The notes beneath the pieces were generated by a model, which saw nothing but the letters and a program-made list of their open reading frames with translations, searched no databases and had not been told where the DNA came from. From NCBI GenBank assembly GCA_036494815.1, contig DASXNV010000107.1, forward strand, positions 8,410 through 72,409: a stretch of DNA of 64,000 nt, in the 5' to 3' direction. Positions 37,892 through 46,552 of the stretch are shown here, one piece after another. Origin of the DNA: Poindextera sp036494815. GTDB lineage: Bacteria > Pseudomonadota > Alphaproteobacteria > Caulobacterales > Caulobacteraceae. How positions within the stretch are numbered: position 1 is the stretch's first letter; each line of letters opens with the position of its first letter. A program made the position numbers and the translations under genes.

Positions 37892-38836
37892 TCAGACGAC
37901 CTGGTGGAGCAGGGCTTCACCGGCGGCCAGACGGCCGCAGTTCTCCCGCGCTACCGCCACGCTCCGCTGCAGCGTCTCTGGGGTCAGCCAGGCGATGTGT
38001 GGGGCGACCACCACCTGTGGGAAGGCGAACAGGGGATTGTCGGCGCCCGCCGGTTCCACGCAGAACACGTCCAGGCCCGCGCCGGCGATGTGACCGCTGG
38101 CGAGGGCGGCGGCCAGAGCCGCCTCGTCGATCAGTTCGCCCCGGGCGGTGTTGACGATCACGGCGCCCTTTTTCATCCGCGCCAGGGCCGCCGCATCGAT
38201 CATGCCGCGGGTCTCGGGCGTGGCGGGGACGTGCAGGCTGAGGATGTCTGCCTGTTCCAGCACATAGGCAAGGGGCGCGAAGGGGTAGGGGACTTCGGGC
38301 TTGGGCGCGCGGGCGGTATAGAGGATGTGGGCGCCCAGGGCCGCCAGGGCCGGGGCTACGCGACTGGGGCCGCCGCCAAAGCCGACAAAGCCGACGATGC
38401 GACCACAGATCTCGCCGGCGCTGTCCAATAGCTCCAGGTCCGGCCGTCCGCCGTCGCCGGCGCGGGTCAGGCGGTCGAAATAGGCCGCCCGGCGCAGGGT
38501 CGCCAGCATCAGCATCAAGGTCATTTCAGCCACCGCTTGGCTGTTTGTTCCCGGCATGTTGGCGACGGCGATCCCACGCGCCTTGGCCGCCTCAAGATCG
38601 ATGGTGTTCACGCCCACGCCCAGCTTGTGGACCAGCTTCAGCCGTGGAGCGCCGGCCATAACCGTCGCGGTCACCGGCTTTAGCACATGCAGCAGCACGT
38701 CCGCTTCGCTCATCAGGGCTGTGAAGCCGGCCTCGTCGGTCTCGTCGACAATGTCCAGACGCGCGAAGCCGTCGAAGGCGGCGTGCAGGGTCTGCTCAAA
38801 CCCAGGGCTCGCGCGATATTGCAGCACGATGTTCAT
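37892..38836 (-). CDS. D-isomer 2-hydroxyacid dehydrogenase
   Basis: This 314-aa NAD(P)-dependent enzyme of the phosphoglycerate/lactate dehydrogenase family has KLGVGVNTIDLEAAKARGIAVANMPGTNSQAVAE, the Rossmann segment IVGFVGFGGGPSRVAPALAALGAHILYTAR, VNTARGELIDEAALAAAL and the final PHIAWLT. The nucleotide loop is GFGGGPSR instead of the usual GxGxIGxxVA. ATG 38836 fits the family N-terminus (MNIVLQYRASPG). It lies 64 bp downstream of the LysR gene, same strand, so it may be its target. Confidence 0.9.
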   Translation of the reverse strand: MNIVLQYRASPGFEQTLHAAFDGFARLDIVDETDEAGFTALMSEADVLLHVLKPVTATVMAGAPRLKLVHKLGVGVNTIDLEAAKARGIAVANMPGTNSQAVAEMTLMLMLATLRRAAYFDRLTRAGDGGRPDLELLDSAGEICGRIVGFVGFGGGPSRVAPALAALGAHILYTARAPKPEVPYPFAPLAYVLEQADILSLHVPATPETRGMIDAAALARMKKGAVIVNTARGELIDEAALAAALASGHIAGAGLDVFCVEPAGADNPLFAFPQVVVAPHIAWLTPETLQRSVAVARENCGRLAAGEALLHQVV

Positions 38837-38900
38837 GAGAGCGGCCCACGTGGGGGCCGAGCGGCGCCAGCGGCGGCGGAGCGGATGCCGAAGCACATGA

Positions 38901-39923
38901 TCAAGGCCTGAGGTGTCGCCGATCCCCCAGCGGCAGGGCCGCGACAGCGTCCTCTTCGGCGCGCCGGGATGGATCAAGATAGGGGCCGAATTCGCGCGGG
39001 TGCACGAATTCCGCGCGATACCAGGGTTTCTGATGGGCGTCGAACACCTCGCGAAGCCAATCGATCACGCTGCGGATGCGCGCCGAACGGCTGGCGTCGC
39101 GCCGGCGTACCAACCACAGGCGAGAGGCTTCGGTCGGCAGATTGTCCAGCATGACCAGGCTCGGCTCCACCGACAAGATTGCGGTGGGCAGAGGACCGAC
39201 GCCCCCACCCTGCTTGATGGCGAAGAAGGACACCGCGCTGGAATTGGTGACGATCCGCTTGCGCAGGAAATCCTGCATCGCCGCGGTGCGCGGATGCCAG
39301 GTCTCGCGATCGTGGTCCTGTGCGGCATGGTGGATATAGGGGTGGGTGGTCAGTTCCTCCACCGTGGTCGGCGCGCGGTAGAGGTCGAGATATTCGCGCG
39401 ACGCGAACATGGTGTAGTGAAAATAGGCCAGAGGGACAGCCACCATGTCGGGATTTTTGGGCTGGCTGAAGGTCAAGGTCAGGTCGACGTCGCCGCCCAA
39501 CGGATGATCGGCCCACAGGCCGCTGTCGATGATCAGGTCGATCTTGGGATGGGCGCGCAGGAATTCGGGCAGGTGCGGCGGCAGGAACACCCCCGCCACG
39601 CCATCGGGCGCGGCCAGTTTGACCCGCCCCTCGGGCGTGTTTTCGCTGTCGAGCACGTGGGTTTCGAAATTCTCGGCGGCGCGCTCCATGGTCAGGGCGC
39701 TGTCATAGGCGCGCTCTCCGGCCTCGGTCATGGTCACGCCTTGCGGCCCGCGGATCAGAAGCTTGGTGTTGAGGCGATCCTCAAGCCGGTCGACCGCGCG
39801 GGTGATGGTGGTCAGGCCGATATCGAGAGCCCGCGCAGCGGCGCCGAAGCTGCCGAGCCGCGCCACGGCCCAGAACAACCGTATGTCCGTCCAATCCGCT
39901 TTGCGTCGGACCACCTTCACCAA
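38901..39923 (-). CDS. LysR-family transcriptional regulator
   Basis: This 340-aa regulator has an N-terminal winged HTH (WTDIRLFWAVARLGSFGAAARALDIGLTTITRAVDRLEDRLNTKLLIRGPQGVTMTEAGERAY) followed by a periplasmic-binding-like effector domain. The start lies opposite the cluster beginning at 40045, with 121 bp between, so it could regulate either side. The downstream gene on the same strand is a 2-hydroxyacid dehydrogenase. The effector is unknown. Confidence 0.92.
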   Translation of the reverse strand: MVKVVRRKADWTDIRLFWAVARLGSFGAAARALDIGLTTITRAVDRLEDRLNTKLLIRGPQGVTMTEAGERAYDSALTMERAAENFETHVLDSENTPEGRVKLAAPDGVAGVFLPPHLPEFLRAHPKIDLIIDSGLWADHPLGGDVDLTLTFSQPKNPDMVAVPLAYFHYTMFASREYLDLYRAPTTVEELTTHPYIHHAAQDHDRETWHPRTAAMQDFLRKRIVTNSSAVSFFAIKQGGGVGPLPTAILSVEPSLVMLDNLPTEASRLWLVRRRDASRSARIRSVIDWLREVFDAHQKPWYRAEFVHPREFGPYLDPSRRAEEDAVAALPLGDRRHLRP

Positions 39924-40044
39924 GGCTGATAGGCCCCCATCATTTTCGCAAGACCCTCTTGCAATCTTCGCGGGTCCCGAGAACTTAGCGCACGCTCTAC
40001 CAAAGCTCCATGGCTACTAACAACTAGTAACAGGAGCCTTCGGG

Positions 40045-40626
40045 ATGCGACCCTCTACCCTCAGTAGCGCGACGTGCGGCCCTATTGTAGCCGCGGCCCT
40101 GCGCGACGAGTTGGCGCTGTTCGGCCTATACCCGGCGGGAGCCGATGAGGTCATCGAAGCTCGCGCCTTCGCCGCAGGTTTGATCGGCGGCGAAATCGTC
40201 ACCCCCGAGGCGCTGCAGATGGTCCACGAGCGCACCGGCGCCGGCCTGTTCGTCTATCGCTATGATGGCGTGCTGAGCGGGGTGATCGCCCTGGTTCTGT
40301 TGACCGACGAGGGGCTGCGTGCGGCCATGTCCGACGCTTTTGACGCGCTGGCGCCGAATCCGGCCCATGTGGCGCGGTTCGACCAGGACCCTGCGGGCGT
40401 CTATGGCTGGGGCATCGCCGCGGCTGATAAGGCGGCGGCCCGGCGGCTGGCCGAAGCGAGCGGGGCCATGACCAGTAACTCTATCGGCCACCTGCCTCAT
40501 TTCGCCCGGGCGGCGACCGAGGCGGGCGCCCGCTTTATGGAACGCCTGGGCTTTCGCCCTTATCCCGGCTCTCGCAAGGGCCTGGTGTTGCTGGATCCTC
40601 AACGTGTTCGGATGGCCGCCGCATGA
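40045..40626 (+). CDS. GNAT-like hypothetical protein, first gene of a coupled cluster
   Basis: This 193-aa protein has a good ribosome-binding site (AGGAG, 8 nt before ATG 40045). I do not recognise a named family. The C-terminal half, YGWGIAAADKAAARRLAEASGAM...ARFMERLGFRPYPGSRKGLVLL, looks like the end of a GNAT acyltransferase fold, and GLFVYRYDGVLSGVIALVLL looks like its central strands. The stop overlaps the next start as ATGA, so it is co-translated with a GNAT protein. Confidence 0.75.
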   Translation: MRPSTLSSATCGPIVAAALRDELALFGLYPAGADEVIEARAFAAGLIGGEIVTPEALQMVHERTGAGLFVYRYDGVLSGVIALVLLTDEGLRAAMSDAFDALAPNPAHVARFDQDPAGVYGWGIAAADKAAARRLAEASGAMTSNSIGHLPHFARAATEAGARFMERLGFRPYPGSRKGLVLLDPQRVRMAAA

Positions 40627-41255
40627 ACGCGATCTCCCCGCACCCCCTGGGCGCCCGGTCGCCGCGCCCGGGCGTTAATGACATGCAGGTTTGCGTGGCG
40701 CACACCCTGAACGATCTGATGCAGGTGATGGCCATTCGCACCCTGGTCTATATGGGCGAGCAGGTCTGCCCCTATGACGAAGAGTTCGACGGCAACGACT
40801 TCGCCGGCGCCACCCACCTGATCTTGCGCAAGGCGGACGAGCCGATCGGCGTGGTCCGCCTGCGCTGGTTCGCCGATTTCGCCAAGCTGGAACGGTTGTC
40901 GATCCGCAAGGAATATCGTGGCGGGCCTGGCCTGATGATGCTTAGCCGCGCCGCCTTCGACCTGGCGCAACGTAAGGGCTACCGCCGCCTGATGGGTCAT
41001 GCGCAGCTGCGTGTGGCGCCGTTCTGGAAGCGCTATTTTCAGGGTCGGGTGCGGGCCGGGCGCACGACCTTTGCCTTTTCCGACTACGACTATGTGGAGT
41101 TGGAGTTCGACCTGATCCCGTCGGACGACGCCATCACCATCGACACCGAGCCCATGGTCCTACTGCGCCCAGAGGGCGAATGGGACCGGCCCGGTGTCAT
41201 CGATCGATCCGTCGCCAGATCAGCTTCCCAGGCCGCGCCGGCCAGTTTCGCGTAA
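40623..41255 (+). CDS. GNAT-family N-acyltransferase
   Basis: This 210-aa protein has a GNAT core of the type seen in autoinducer-synthase-like and N-acyl amino acid synthase proteins: IRTLVYMGEQVCPYDEEFDGNDFAGATHLILRKADEPIGVVRLRWFADFAKLERLSIRKEYRGGPGLMMLSRAAFDLAQRKGYRR. The acyl-CoA loop is RGGPGLM. The acyl donor and acceptor are unknown. The ATG overlaps the previous stop. Second gene of the cluster. Confidence 0.82.
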   Translation: MNAISPHPLGARSPRPGVNDMQVCVAHTLNDLMQVMAIRTLVYMGEQVCPYDEEFDGNDFAGATHLILRKADEPIGVVRLRWFADFAKLERLSIRKEYRGGPGLMMLSRAAFDLAQRKGYRRLMGHAQLRVAPFWKRYFQGRVRAGRTTFAFSDYDYVELEFDLIPSDDAITIDTEPMVLLRPEGEWDRPGVIDRSVARSASQAAPASFA

Positions 41256-41269
41256 GGACAACTCGCCCC

Positions 41270-41845
41270 GTGTTTGCGTTACGCCCAGAGCCGTCAACGG
41301 CCCCGCGCCACCTCGTCTGTCTCGATCTGGTCCGCTCGGAGATCCGAGTGGATGGCTTCGATCACTCCGGTCTGGGCCGTCGTATCGAGGCTTGCCGTCG
41401 TCTTTTGATGCATGCGCGTGGGCGGGGGTGGGACATTACCCATGTTCATCCCAGGTCGGCCTCGCACGCCGCGCGGCCGGTGGAAGGGTTGGAGCCCCTG
41501 CCCAGCGAGCGGCTGGTCTATCGCACCGGGGTTTCGGCCTTCTCCAACCGCATATTTCGGCAGGCGATCAAGGCCTCGCCGGAGGCTGAACTGATCCTGG
41601 TCGGCTTTTCGTTGTCGTCCTCCTGCCTGGCCACGGCGCTCACCGCCCACGATTGGGGCTTGCCCGTGATCCTGGCCGCGGATGCGGTGCTCGGCGGGCC
41701 ATCGGAAAACCCCGAAGTGCGAGAGACGGAACGCTCGCTGCGATCGATCGTGGCGCCCTTCGTGCGAATCGCAGCAGCAGATGACCTCATCGAGGTGCGG
41801 CGGACCCTGCGCCTCGTGAGCAGTGCGGTCGCGTATGAGGGATAG
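41270..41845 (+). CDS. Isochorismatase-fold protein with altered catalytic residues
   Basis: The 191 aa run from GTG 41270 (AAGGA 10 nt upstream). The opening HLVCLDLVRSEIRVD corresponds to the conserved Asp strand, SERLVYRTGVSAFSN to the region that normally carries the catalytic Lys (here Arg), and LILVGFSLSSSCLATALTAHDWGLPVILAADAVLG to the Cys region. Aligning on the ATA motif, the usual nucleophile position is Ser with a Cys one residue later. It may be a binding protein or unusual hydrolase. Third gene of the cluster, 14 bp after the GNAT gene. Confidence 0.72.
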   Translation: MFALRPEPSTAPRHLVCLDLVRSEIRVDGFDHSGLGRRIEACRRLLMHARGRGWDITHVHPRSASHAARPVEGLEPLPSERLVYRTGVSAFSNRIFRQAIKASPEAELILVGFSLSSSCLATALTAHDWGLPVILAADAVLGGPSENPEVRETERSLRSIVAPFVRIAAADDLIEVRRTLRLVSSAVAYEG

Positions 41846-42042
41846 TGGGCGTGTCTAGGGATTCGGTGGTGACCCTGCTAGCTCTGTTGGGCGAGTTGGA
41901 AGGCCATCTTGATGGCGAACCGGACCCCCAGCTTGTCGAGCTGCGCATGACCATCGGCGCCGCCCTGGCCGCGCTGCACCGCGCCGACGCCGAAGCCCGC
42001 CTGCGCATTCGCGACAGGTCGTTCACCGAGACGCTGCATTAG
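41845..42042 (+). CDS. Small hypothetical protein
   Basis: This 65-aa product starts at GTG 41845, overlapping the previous stop by one base. It is acidic and helical (DSVVTLLALLGELEGHLDGEPDPQLVELRMTIGAALAALHRADAEARLRIRD), with no known domain. Close coupling to the cluster supports it, but it is short and could be spurious. An in-frame GTG at 41851 is an alternative start. Confidence 0.45.
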   Translation: MGVSRDSVVTLLALLGELEGHLDGEPDPQLVELRMTIGAALAALHRADAEARLRIRDRSFTETLH

Positions 42043-42259
42043 ATGTTGGCCCGACAATTTGCTGGCGCATTATATTCCAGCGGCGGGAAGGATGCGCGAT
42101 GGGCGTTGATCCGACAGCTTGCGGCACACCCGTGGGTGGATTGGTCGTTCATCTGGGGAGACCCGGCTTAGGGCTCGTCACGCGAAGCGGAGATGAGTTG
42201 GTCTTAGACCGTCAAAATCAAAGTGGTCGGTGTTTCGGCGCCACACGAGCACCTCGATT

Positions 42260-42808
42260 TCAACTTTGATCCGTCAGTAATTTTTTGGCGGCCTTGATGT
42301 GACTTTCGGTGCTGGCGTGATCGACACCCTCTATAGTAATCGCGAACATGCCGTTCTCAGTTCTTACAATCCATCGTTTTTCTTTCATATACCAAAGATT
42401 AAATTCCAGATGCTCAATCGGGCAGCCTAACAAGCGCTCGAGTTCAATATCTCCGACGCCCGGATCTTTAAGGTTTTTTCGGCGTTTGACGTAGAAAATC
42501 GATAACAGCTTGTTCTGAATGTCGATATCCCGATCGACGCCTTCACTGTCACTGGCTTCTTCGGCCAATTCTGAGCGGAAACTCGATTGATTTTTATACT
42601 CGATATCGTACTGCACGCGCTTGACTGGATCTCTGAGCGTATTGTGAGCCTTCAAGACTAAGTCGAAGCGGTCACGATCGGCCGTGGCGTGGTTGTCGGG
42701 GTGGTAGCGCCGAGCAAGATAACGAAAGACGCGCTCTACAGTTTCTGAATTGGCGTTCGGGCTAATTTCTAATATTTCATAATAATCGATAAAGCTAGAT
42801 ACTTCCAT
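42260..42808 (-). CDS. J-domain (DnaJ-like) protein with extra C-terminal domain
   Basis: This 182-aa protein has residues 6-70 as a J domain: SFIDYYEILEISPNANSETVERVFRYLARRYHPDNHATADRDRFDLVLKAHNTLRDPVKRVQYD, with an intact HPD that would stimulate a DnaK ATPase. The rest (EIEYKNQ...IEHLEFNLWYMKEKRWIVRTENGMFAITIEGVDHA) looks like a small winged-helix-like module. The DNA is clearly less GC-rich than its neighbours, which suggests transfer. No dnaK is nearby. The partner is unknown. Confidence 0.85.
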   Translation of the reverse strand: MEVSSFIDYYEILEISPNANSETVERVFRYLARRYHPDNHATADRDRFDLVLKAHNTLRDPVKRVQYDIEYKNQSSFRSELAEEASDSEGVDRDIDIQNKLLSIFYVKRRKNLKDPGVGDIELERLLGCPIEHLEFNLWYMKEKRWIVRTENGMFAITIEGVDHASTESHIKAAKKLLTDQS

Positions 42809-42885
42809 TCTAGTCCACCGCTCGGCTCATTAGAGGAAATTGACACGTTAACTCGATTTGACCACCCTCTTGCGAAGAGCGCAAC

Positions 42886-43170
42886 TCACCGCAGCCATTG
42901 GATCGGCTGGGCCAAGACCATCACCACCGACGTCGAACCGTCGACTCGTGCGGCTAGCTTAGCGAAAGTCCAGCCATCAGCCGGATGGCATTCCGAAACG
43001 TATCTGCGAAGCGGTCCATCATGCGGCATCAAATAGCGCATCGTCCTTAATGTTGCGTCTACGACTGCACGGTTGACCAACATGATGCCTGCTGGCTCGA
43101 CCCTCCTAGCTGCTCCATCCCGTGCCGTCGTTCGGTTGACGACTGCCAGATTTCCATCGGGCCACTGCAT
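42886..43170 (-). CDS. Doubtful small ORF
   Basis: A 94-aa frame from ATG 43170 with no recognised domain lies in an 810-bp stretch between the J-domain gene and the hybrid kinase that otherwise holds only the degenerate fragment at 43321-43619. There is no convincing ribosome-binding site. It is listed because the stretch has no other candidate; it may be non-coding. Confidence 0.25.
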   Translation of the reverse strand: MQWPDGNLAVVNRTTARDGAARRVEPAGIMLVNRAVVDATLRTMRYLMPHDGPLRRYVSECHPADGWTFAKLAARVDGSTSVVMVLAQPIQWLR

Positions 43171-43320
43171 GATGAACCTTCATCCGATTGAAATCAGCCT
43201 CGGCGGCGTGCGCTTCAACGGAACCTGGCAGGTGCCGCCGCGCCTGGTTCAACGATCGAACGGAACTCCAACGCCCGCAGCGGACGCTTGTCAGCGCCTC
43301 AAGGCCTCAACCCGAAAACC

Positions 43321-43619
43321 CTACCCCAGACCCCAACCGGCGCGTTGTCCCGCGGGGTGCGCCAGGACGATCGGCGGCACGGCCGCGATAACCAGGAAGG
43401 CGGCCATCGCCGTCGCGGGTCCTAGGCTCGCCGCGCGTGTCGCTTTCAGCAACAGCCACCCACGATTGGAAGCGCCAAAATAGGCGGACGCTGTCGACGC
43501 GTAGCGACGCCACCCGAAAGATTGGATGCGATGACCGCGGCCCAGCCGAGATCCGGGTGGAGGCAAAGGCAGACGATCGACAGCAACAGCAAGCCCGTGG
43601 CGGTGTGGACGGCCTTATT
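43321..43619 (-). pseudogene. Frameshifted remnant of a sensor-kinase membrane domain
   Basis: Read on the minus strand directly after the stop of the hybrid kinase, one frame gives KAVHTATGLLLLSIVCLCLHPDLGWAAVIASNLSGGVATRRQRPPILALPIVGG and the next frame continues WLLLKATRAASLGPATAMAAFLVIAAVPPIVLA. Together they resemble the multi-helix N-terminal sensory domain found in some PAS/hybrid kinases (a SPGGxxARxLLP...GWLxL pattern). One frameshift near 43450 and the loss of both ends mark it as a relic. The family match is from memory of the motif. Confidence 0.45.
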
Positions 43620-45968
43620 CTAGTGAGGTCGACTCTCGAGACGGTCCAGGTAGGTCGACAAATCTTTGACGAATTTTCGGGTGGCTGGCGTGTCTGCGCT
43701 ATCGGCGGCTCTTTCGAGCGCAGCCCCGATTTCTGTGATCGTCTGGAAGCCGAAACCGCCGCCTGATCCTCGCAAATTGTGCCCAATGATCACCACGGCC
43801 TCGAAATCAGACCGATCCAATGCGCCGTCCATGTCGAGGACGTTCTGCCGGCAGTTTTGCAGATAGGCAGGTGTTCGTTCCGCGAGCCTACGGTTGGCTC
43901 GGGACGTTTTGTCCTCTGACTCGAGGATAGGCGCCGGTCGCGCTGTCGATGCTGAGTAGTCCCTTATCGCCTGAAGAAGTACGTCCTGTTTGATGGGTTT
44001 GGTCAAATAGGCAGTGCACCCGGCCGCGAGACAGGTTTCCCGATCGCCCTTCAGCGCCGAGGCGGTCAAGGCGATGATCGGTGTCAGCGGGCGATTATTC
44101 GCCTTTTCCCACGCCCTGATGGTCCGCGTCGCGGTCAAGCCGTCCATGACTGGCATTTGCCGGTCCATCAGGACAATGTCGTAGTGGCCGGTCTTGAACA
44201 TCTGGCAGGCGATCGCACCCGTTTCGGCCACATCGATCCGATAGGGCGTGTCCTCCAAGTAGGCCAGCGCGATCGTGCAGTTGTCGGGTGAGTCCTCGGC
44301 GAGGAGAATCTGCAGCTCGGGCAAGGGCGCCTCGGGTCCGATGCTGACCGCTGCGGCGGCTGGCCGATTAGTCTCGGCCCAAACTTCGAAGGGGACTGCG
44401 AATGCAAAGACGCTGCCTTTGTCGATCTGGCTTTCAACCCAGATGCGGCCGCCCATCAACTCGACCAGGCGCTTGGAAATCGTCAGCCCCAGCCCCGAGC
44501 CTCCGAACCTGCGGGTGGTCGATGAGTCGGCCTGGGTGAAGCGTTCGAACACTCGGCTCTGTTTTTCCTCCGAAATGCCGATGCCGGTGTCGCAGACGGT
44601 GAACCGGAGCGCCGTTGGGACAGCACAATCCCCATCTGGCTCGACACGGAGCGACACCTCGCCGGTCTCCGTGAATTTGATGGCGTTGCCGAGCAGGTTG
44701 AGCAGCACCTGACGCAGACGGGTCGGGTCGCCGACCAGGTCATTGCTGACGCTGGGCGCGATCTTGCACACCAGGGTCAAGCTTTTTTCGTGCGCCCGGG
44801 GCGCCACCATCTCGATCACCTTCTCCAGGTGATCGCTCAGCGAAAAGCCGGTGCGTTCCAGGTCAAGCTGCGAGGCTTCGACCTTGGACAGGTCAAGGAT
44901 GTCGTTGATCAGGTTCAGCAGATTGTCGCCAGACCGGCGGAAGATCTGCACATATTTGTCCTGTTCGGGGGATAGGGCGGTCTTGGCGAGCAGATCGGCG
45001 ATGCCCATGATTGCGTTCATGGGCGTGCGAATCTCATGGCTCATGCTGGCCAGGAAATCCGACTTGGTCCGGCTCGCGCTTTCCGCGGCGGCCTTGGCCT
45101 GTTGTAGCTCCACCTCGACCCGCTTGCGCTCGGTGACGTCGCGCGCCGCGGCGAACACACCCTGCAGCTTACGGTTCCGGTCGTAAAAGGTCGTAGCGTT
45201 GTAGGACACCAGTGTCTGCTTGCCGTCTCGCGCCCTGGCCGTCAGCTCGTAGTCAGTGACCGATTTCTCGTTCAATACCTGCTTGATTCCCGCCTCCGCC
45301 CGCTCCGGATCGGTGAAGCAGTCCTTGAATGGCGCGCCGATCAGCTCGTCGCGGGTGCAGCCGGTGAGGGCCTCGGTCTGCTTGTTGACGTCGGTGATGA
45401 TGCCGGCGGGATCGATGGTCATCAGGGCGTCGATGTTCGATTCGATCAGCGAGCGGGTGTAGAATTGCTGGTCACGCAGCCGCTGATCAGACTTCTTCTG
45501 CTCTTCCTCGACGAGTTTCCGCGCCGTGTTGTCGGTGCCGATCAACAAATACCCGATGATGGCGCCCTGGGCGTCGCGCAGCGCTGTGACGGAAACGACC
45601 GCGGGGAAGCGGGTCCCGTCCTTGCGGATATAGGTCAGCTCGTAGATGTCCTCGATCCCGCGCGAGGCCTTGAAAACGAGCGCCTCGAAGCCAGGCTCAA
45701 TGGTGGTCGCCAGCTCGACGCTCAGCGCCCTGGCGCGTGAGATCAGTTCCTGCGGATCGGAGATGTCGGCCGGCGTGATGGTATTCATTACTTCGGCGGC
45801 CGTGTAGCCGAGCATCCGCTCGGCGCCGACGTTGAAGATCTGAATGACGCCCTTGGCGTCGGTGGCGATGCTCGAGAAATTAGCGCTGTTGAAGATCGCG
45901 CTCTGCAGGGCTCCCGCCTTGACGATCGATTCTTCCGTCTGATGGTGCGCTGCGTCGGCCGCGGCCAA
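43620..45968 (-). CDS. Soluble hybrid sensor histidine kinase: PAS-PAS-HisKA-HATPase-REC-Hpt
   Basis: The product is 782 aa with no transmembrane segment. Two PAS domains (about 22-145 and 165-285), a HisKA domain with SHEIRTPMNAIMG at about residue 310, an HATPase with NLLGNAIKFTETGE, DTGIGI and FGGSGLGL, a receiver (LLAEDSPDN, VLMDRQMPVMDG) at about 555-670, and a C-terminal Hpt with HNLRGSGGG. All phosphorelay residues look present. The only normal start is TTG 45968, without a ribosome-binding site; upstream the frame stays open past AAGGAA with only ATC/ATT codons. It lies 89 bp after a stand-alone receiver. Confidence 0.93.
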   Translation of the reverse strand: MAAADAAHHQTEESIVKAGALQSAIFNSANFSSIATDAKGVIQIFNVGAERMLGYTAAEVMNTITPADISDPQELISRARALSVELATTIEPGFEALVFKASRGIEDIYELTYIRKDGTRFPAVVSVTALRDAQGAIIGYLLIGTDNTARKLVEEEQKKSDQRLRDQQFYTRSLIESNIDALMTIDPAGIITDVNKQTEALTGCTRDELIGAPFKDCFTDPERAEAGIKQVLNEKSVTDYELTARARDGKQTLVSYNATTFYDRNRKLQGVFAAARDVTERKRVEVELQQAKAAAESASRTKSDFLASMSHEIRTPMNAIMGIADLLAKTALSPEQDKYVQIFRRSGDNLLNLINDILDLSKVEASQLDLERTGFSLSDHLEKVIEMVAPRAHEKSLTLVCKIAPSVSNDLVGDPTRLRQVLLNLLGNAIKFTETGEVSLRVEPDGDCAVPTALRFTVCDTGIGISEEKQSRVFERFTQADSSTTRRFGGSGLGLTISKRLVELMGGRIWVESQIDKGSVFAFAVPFEVWAETNRPAAAAVSIGPEAPLPELQILLAEDSPDNCTIALAYLEDTPYRIDVAETGAIACQMFKTGHYDIVLMDRQMPVMDGLTATRTIRAWEKANNRPLTPIIALTASALKGDRETCLAAGCTAYLTKPIKQDVLLQAIRDYSASTARPAPILESEDKTSRANRRLAERTPAYLQNCRQNVLDMDGALDRSDFEAVVIIGHNLRGSGGGFGFQTITEIGAALERAADSADTPATRKFVKDLSTYLDRLESRPH

Positions 45969-46057
45969 GGGGCTTGGACCGGACTCTGGGTTTGAAATGG
46001 CGATGACGTTTCCTTGCGAAAGGTCGCAACTATGAATGTGACGCGGCGAGCAAAATT

Positions 46058-46429
46058 TCAGGGCTCGCTTTGTAGGAGCGCGCGAACGGATATTTCGAGT
46101 TGGGCCGGCGAGTACGGCTTTTGGAGAAACTGCCCGCCGGACACGAAATGATCGGTCATATCCTGGGTCAGCGGGCTTCCTGACGTGTATAGCACGCGCA
46201 AGCCAGGCCGAAGCTTGATGGCCTCAGTGGCGATTCCATAGCCCGCGAGCGCCTCTGTGGACAGACGCAAATCGACAAAGAGCGCGTCGATCACTTGGGG
46301 AGACTTCAGGTGAGAAGCCGCCTCGCTAGCGTCAACCGCGAGTAGAACATCATGTCCCAAATCCTCAATGGTGAATTCGGCGGTGTCCCGGATGAACACC
46401 TCATCCTCGACGATGAGAATCGTGGCCAT
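46058..46429 (-). CDS. Single-domain response regulator (receiver)
   Basis: The 123 aa from ATG 46429 (GTG 46432 adds one residue) are a CheY-like receiver alone: ILIVEDEVFIRD acid pocket, LFVDLRLS with the phosphorylated Asp, YTSGSP and LQKPYSPAQLE with the conserved Lys. There is no output domain. It precedes the hybrid kinase on the same strand and is likely its partner or a phosphate sink. Confidence 0.92.
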   Translation of the reverse strand: MATILIVEDEVFIRDTAEFTIEDLGHDVLLAVDASEAASHLKSPQVIDALFVDLRLSTEALAGYGIATEAIKLRPGLRVLYTSGSPLTQDMTDHFVSGGQFLQKPYSPAQLEISVRALLQSEP

Positions 46430-46552
46430 CACGCACTTAACAATTCTAAACTACGCACAATTCTACCACTCCCCGCTGCGCCAAATTTATACGGCGCCAG
46501 TGCGGCAACTCGCAAAGCCCTGAAAGGTTCCTAGATTTCGACACTTGTTTGA

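Noticed and set aside
43073..43483. 136-aa plus-strand frame near the sensor-domain relic
   Set aside because: Low complexity, no start signal; the minus strand of the same region carries recognisable kinase-sensor remnants.
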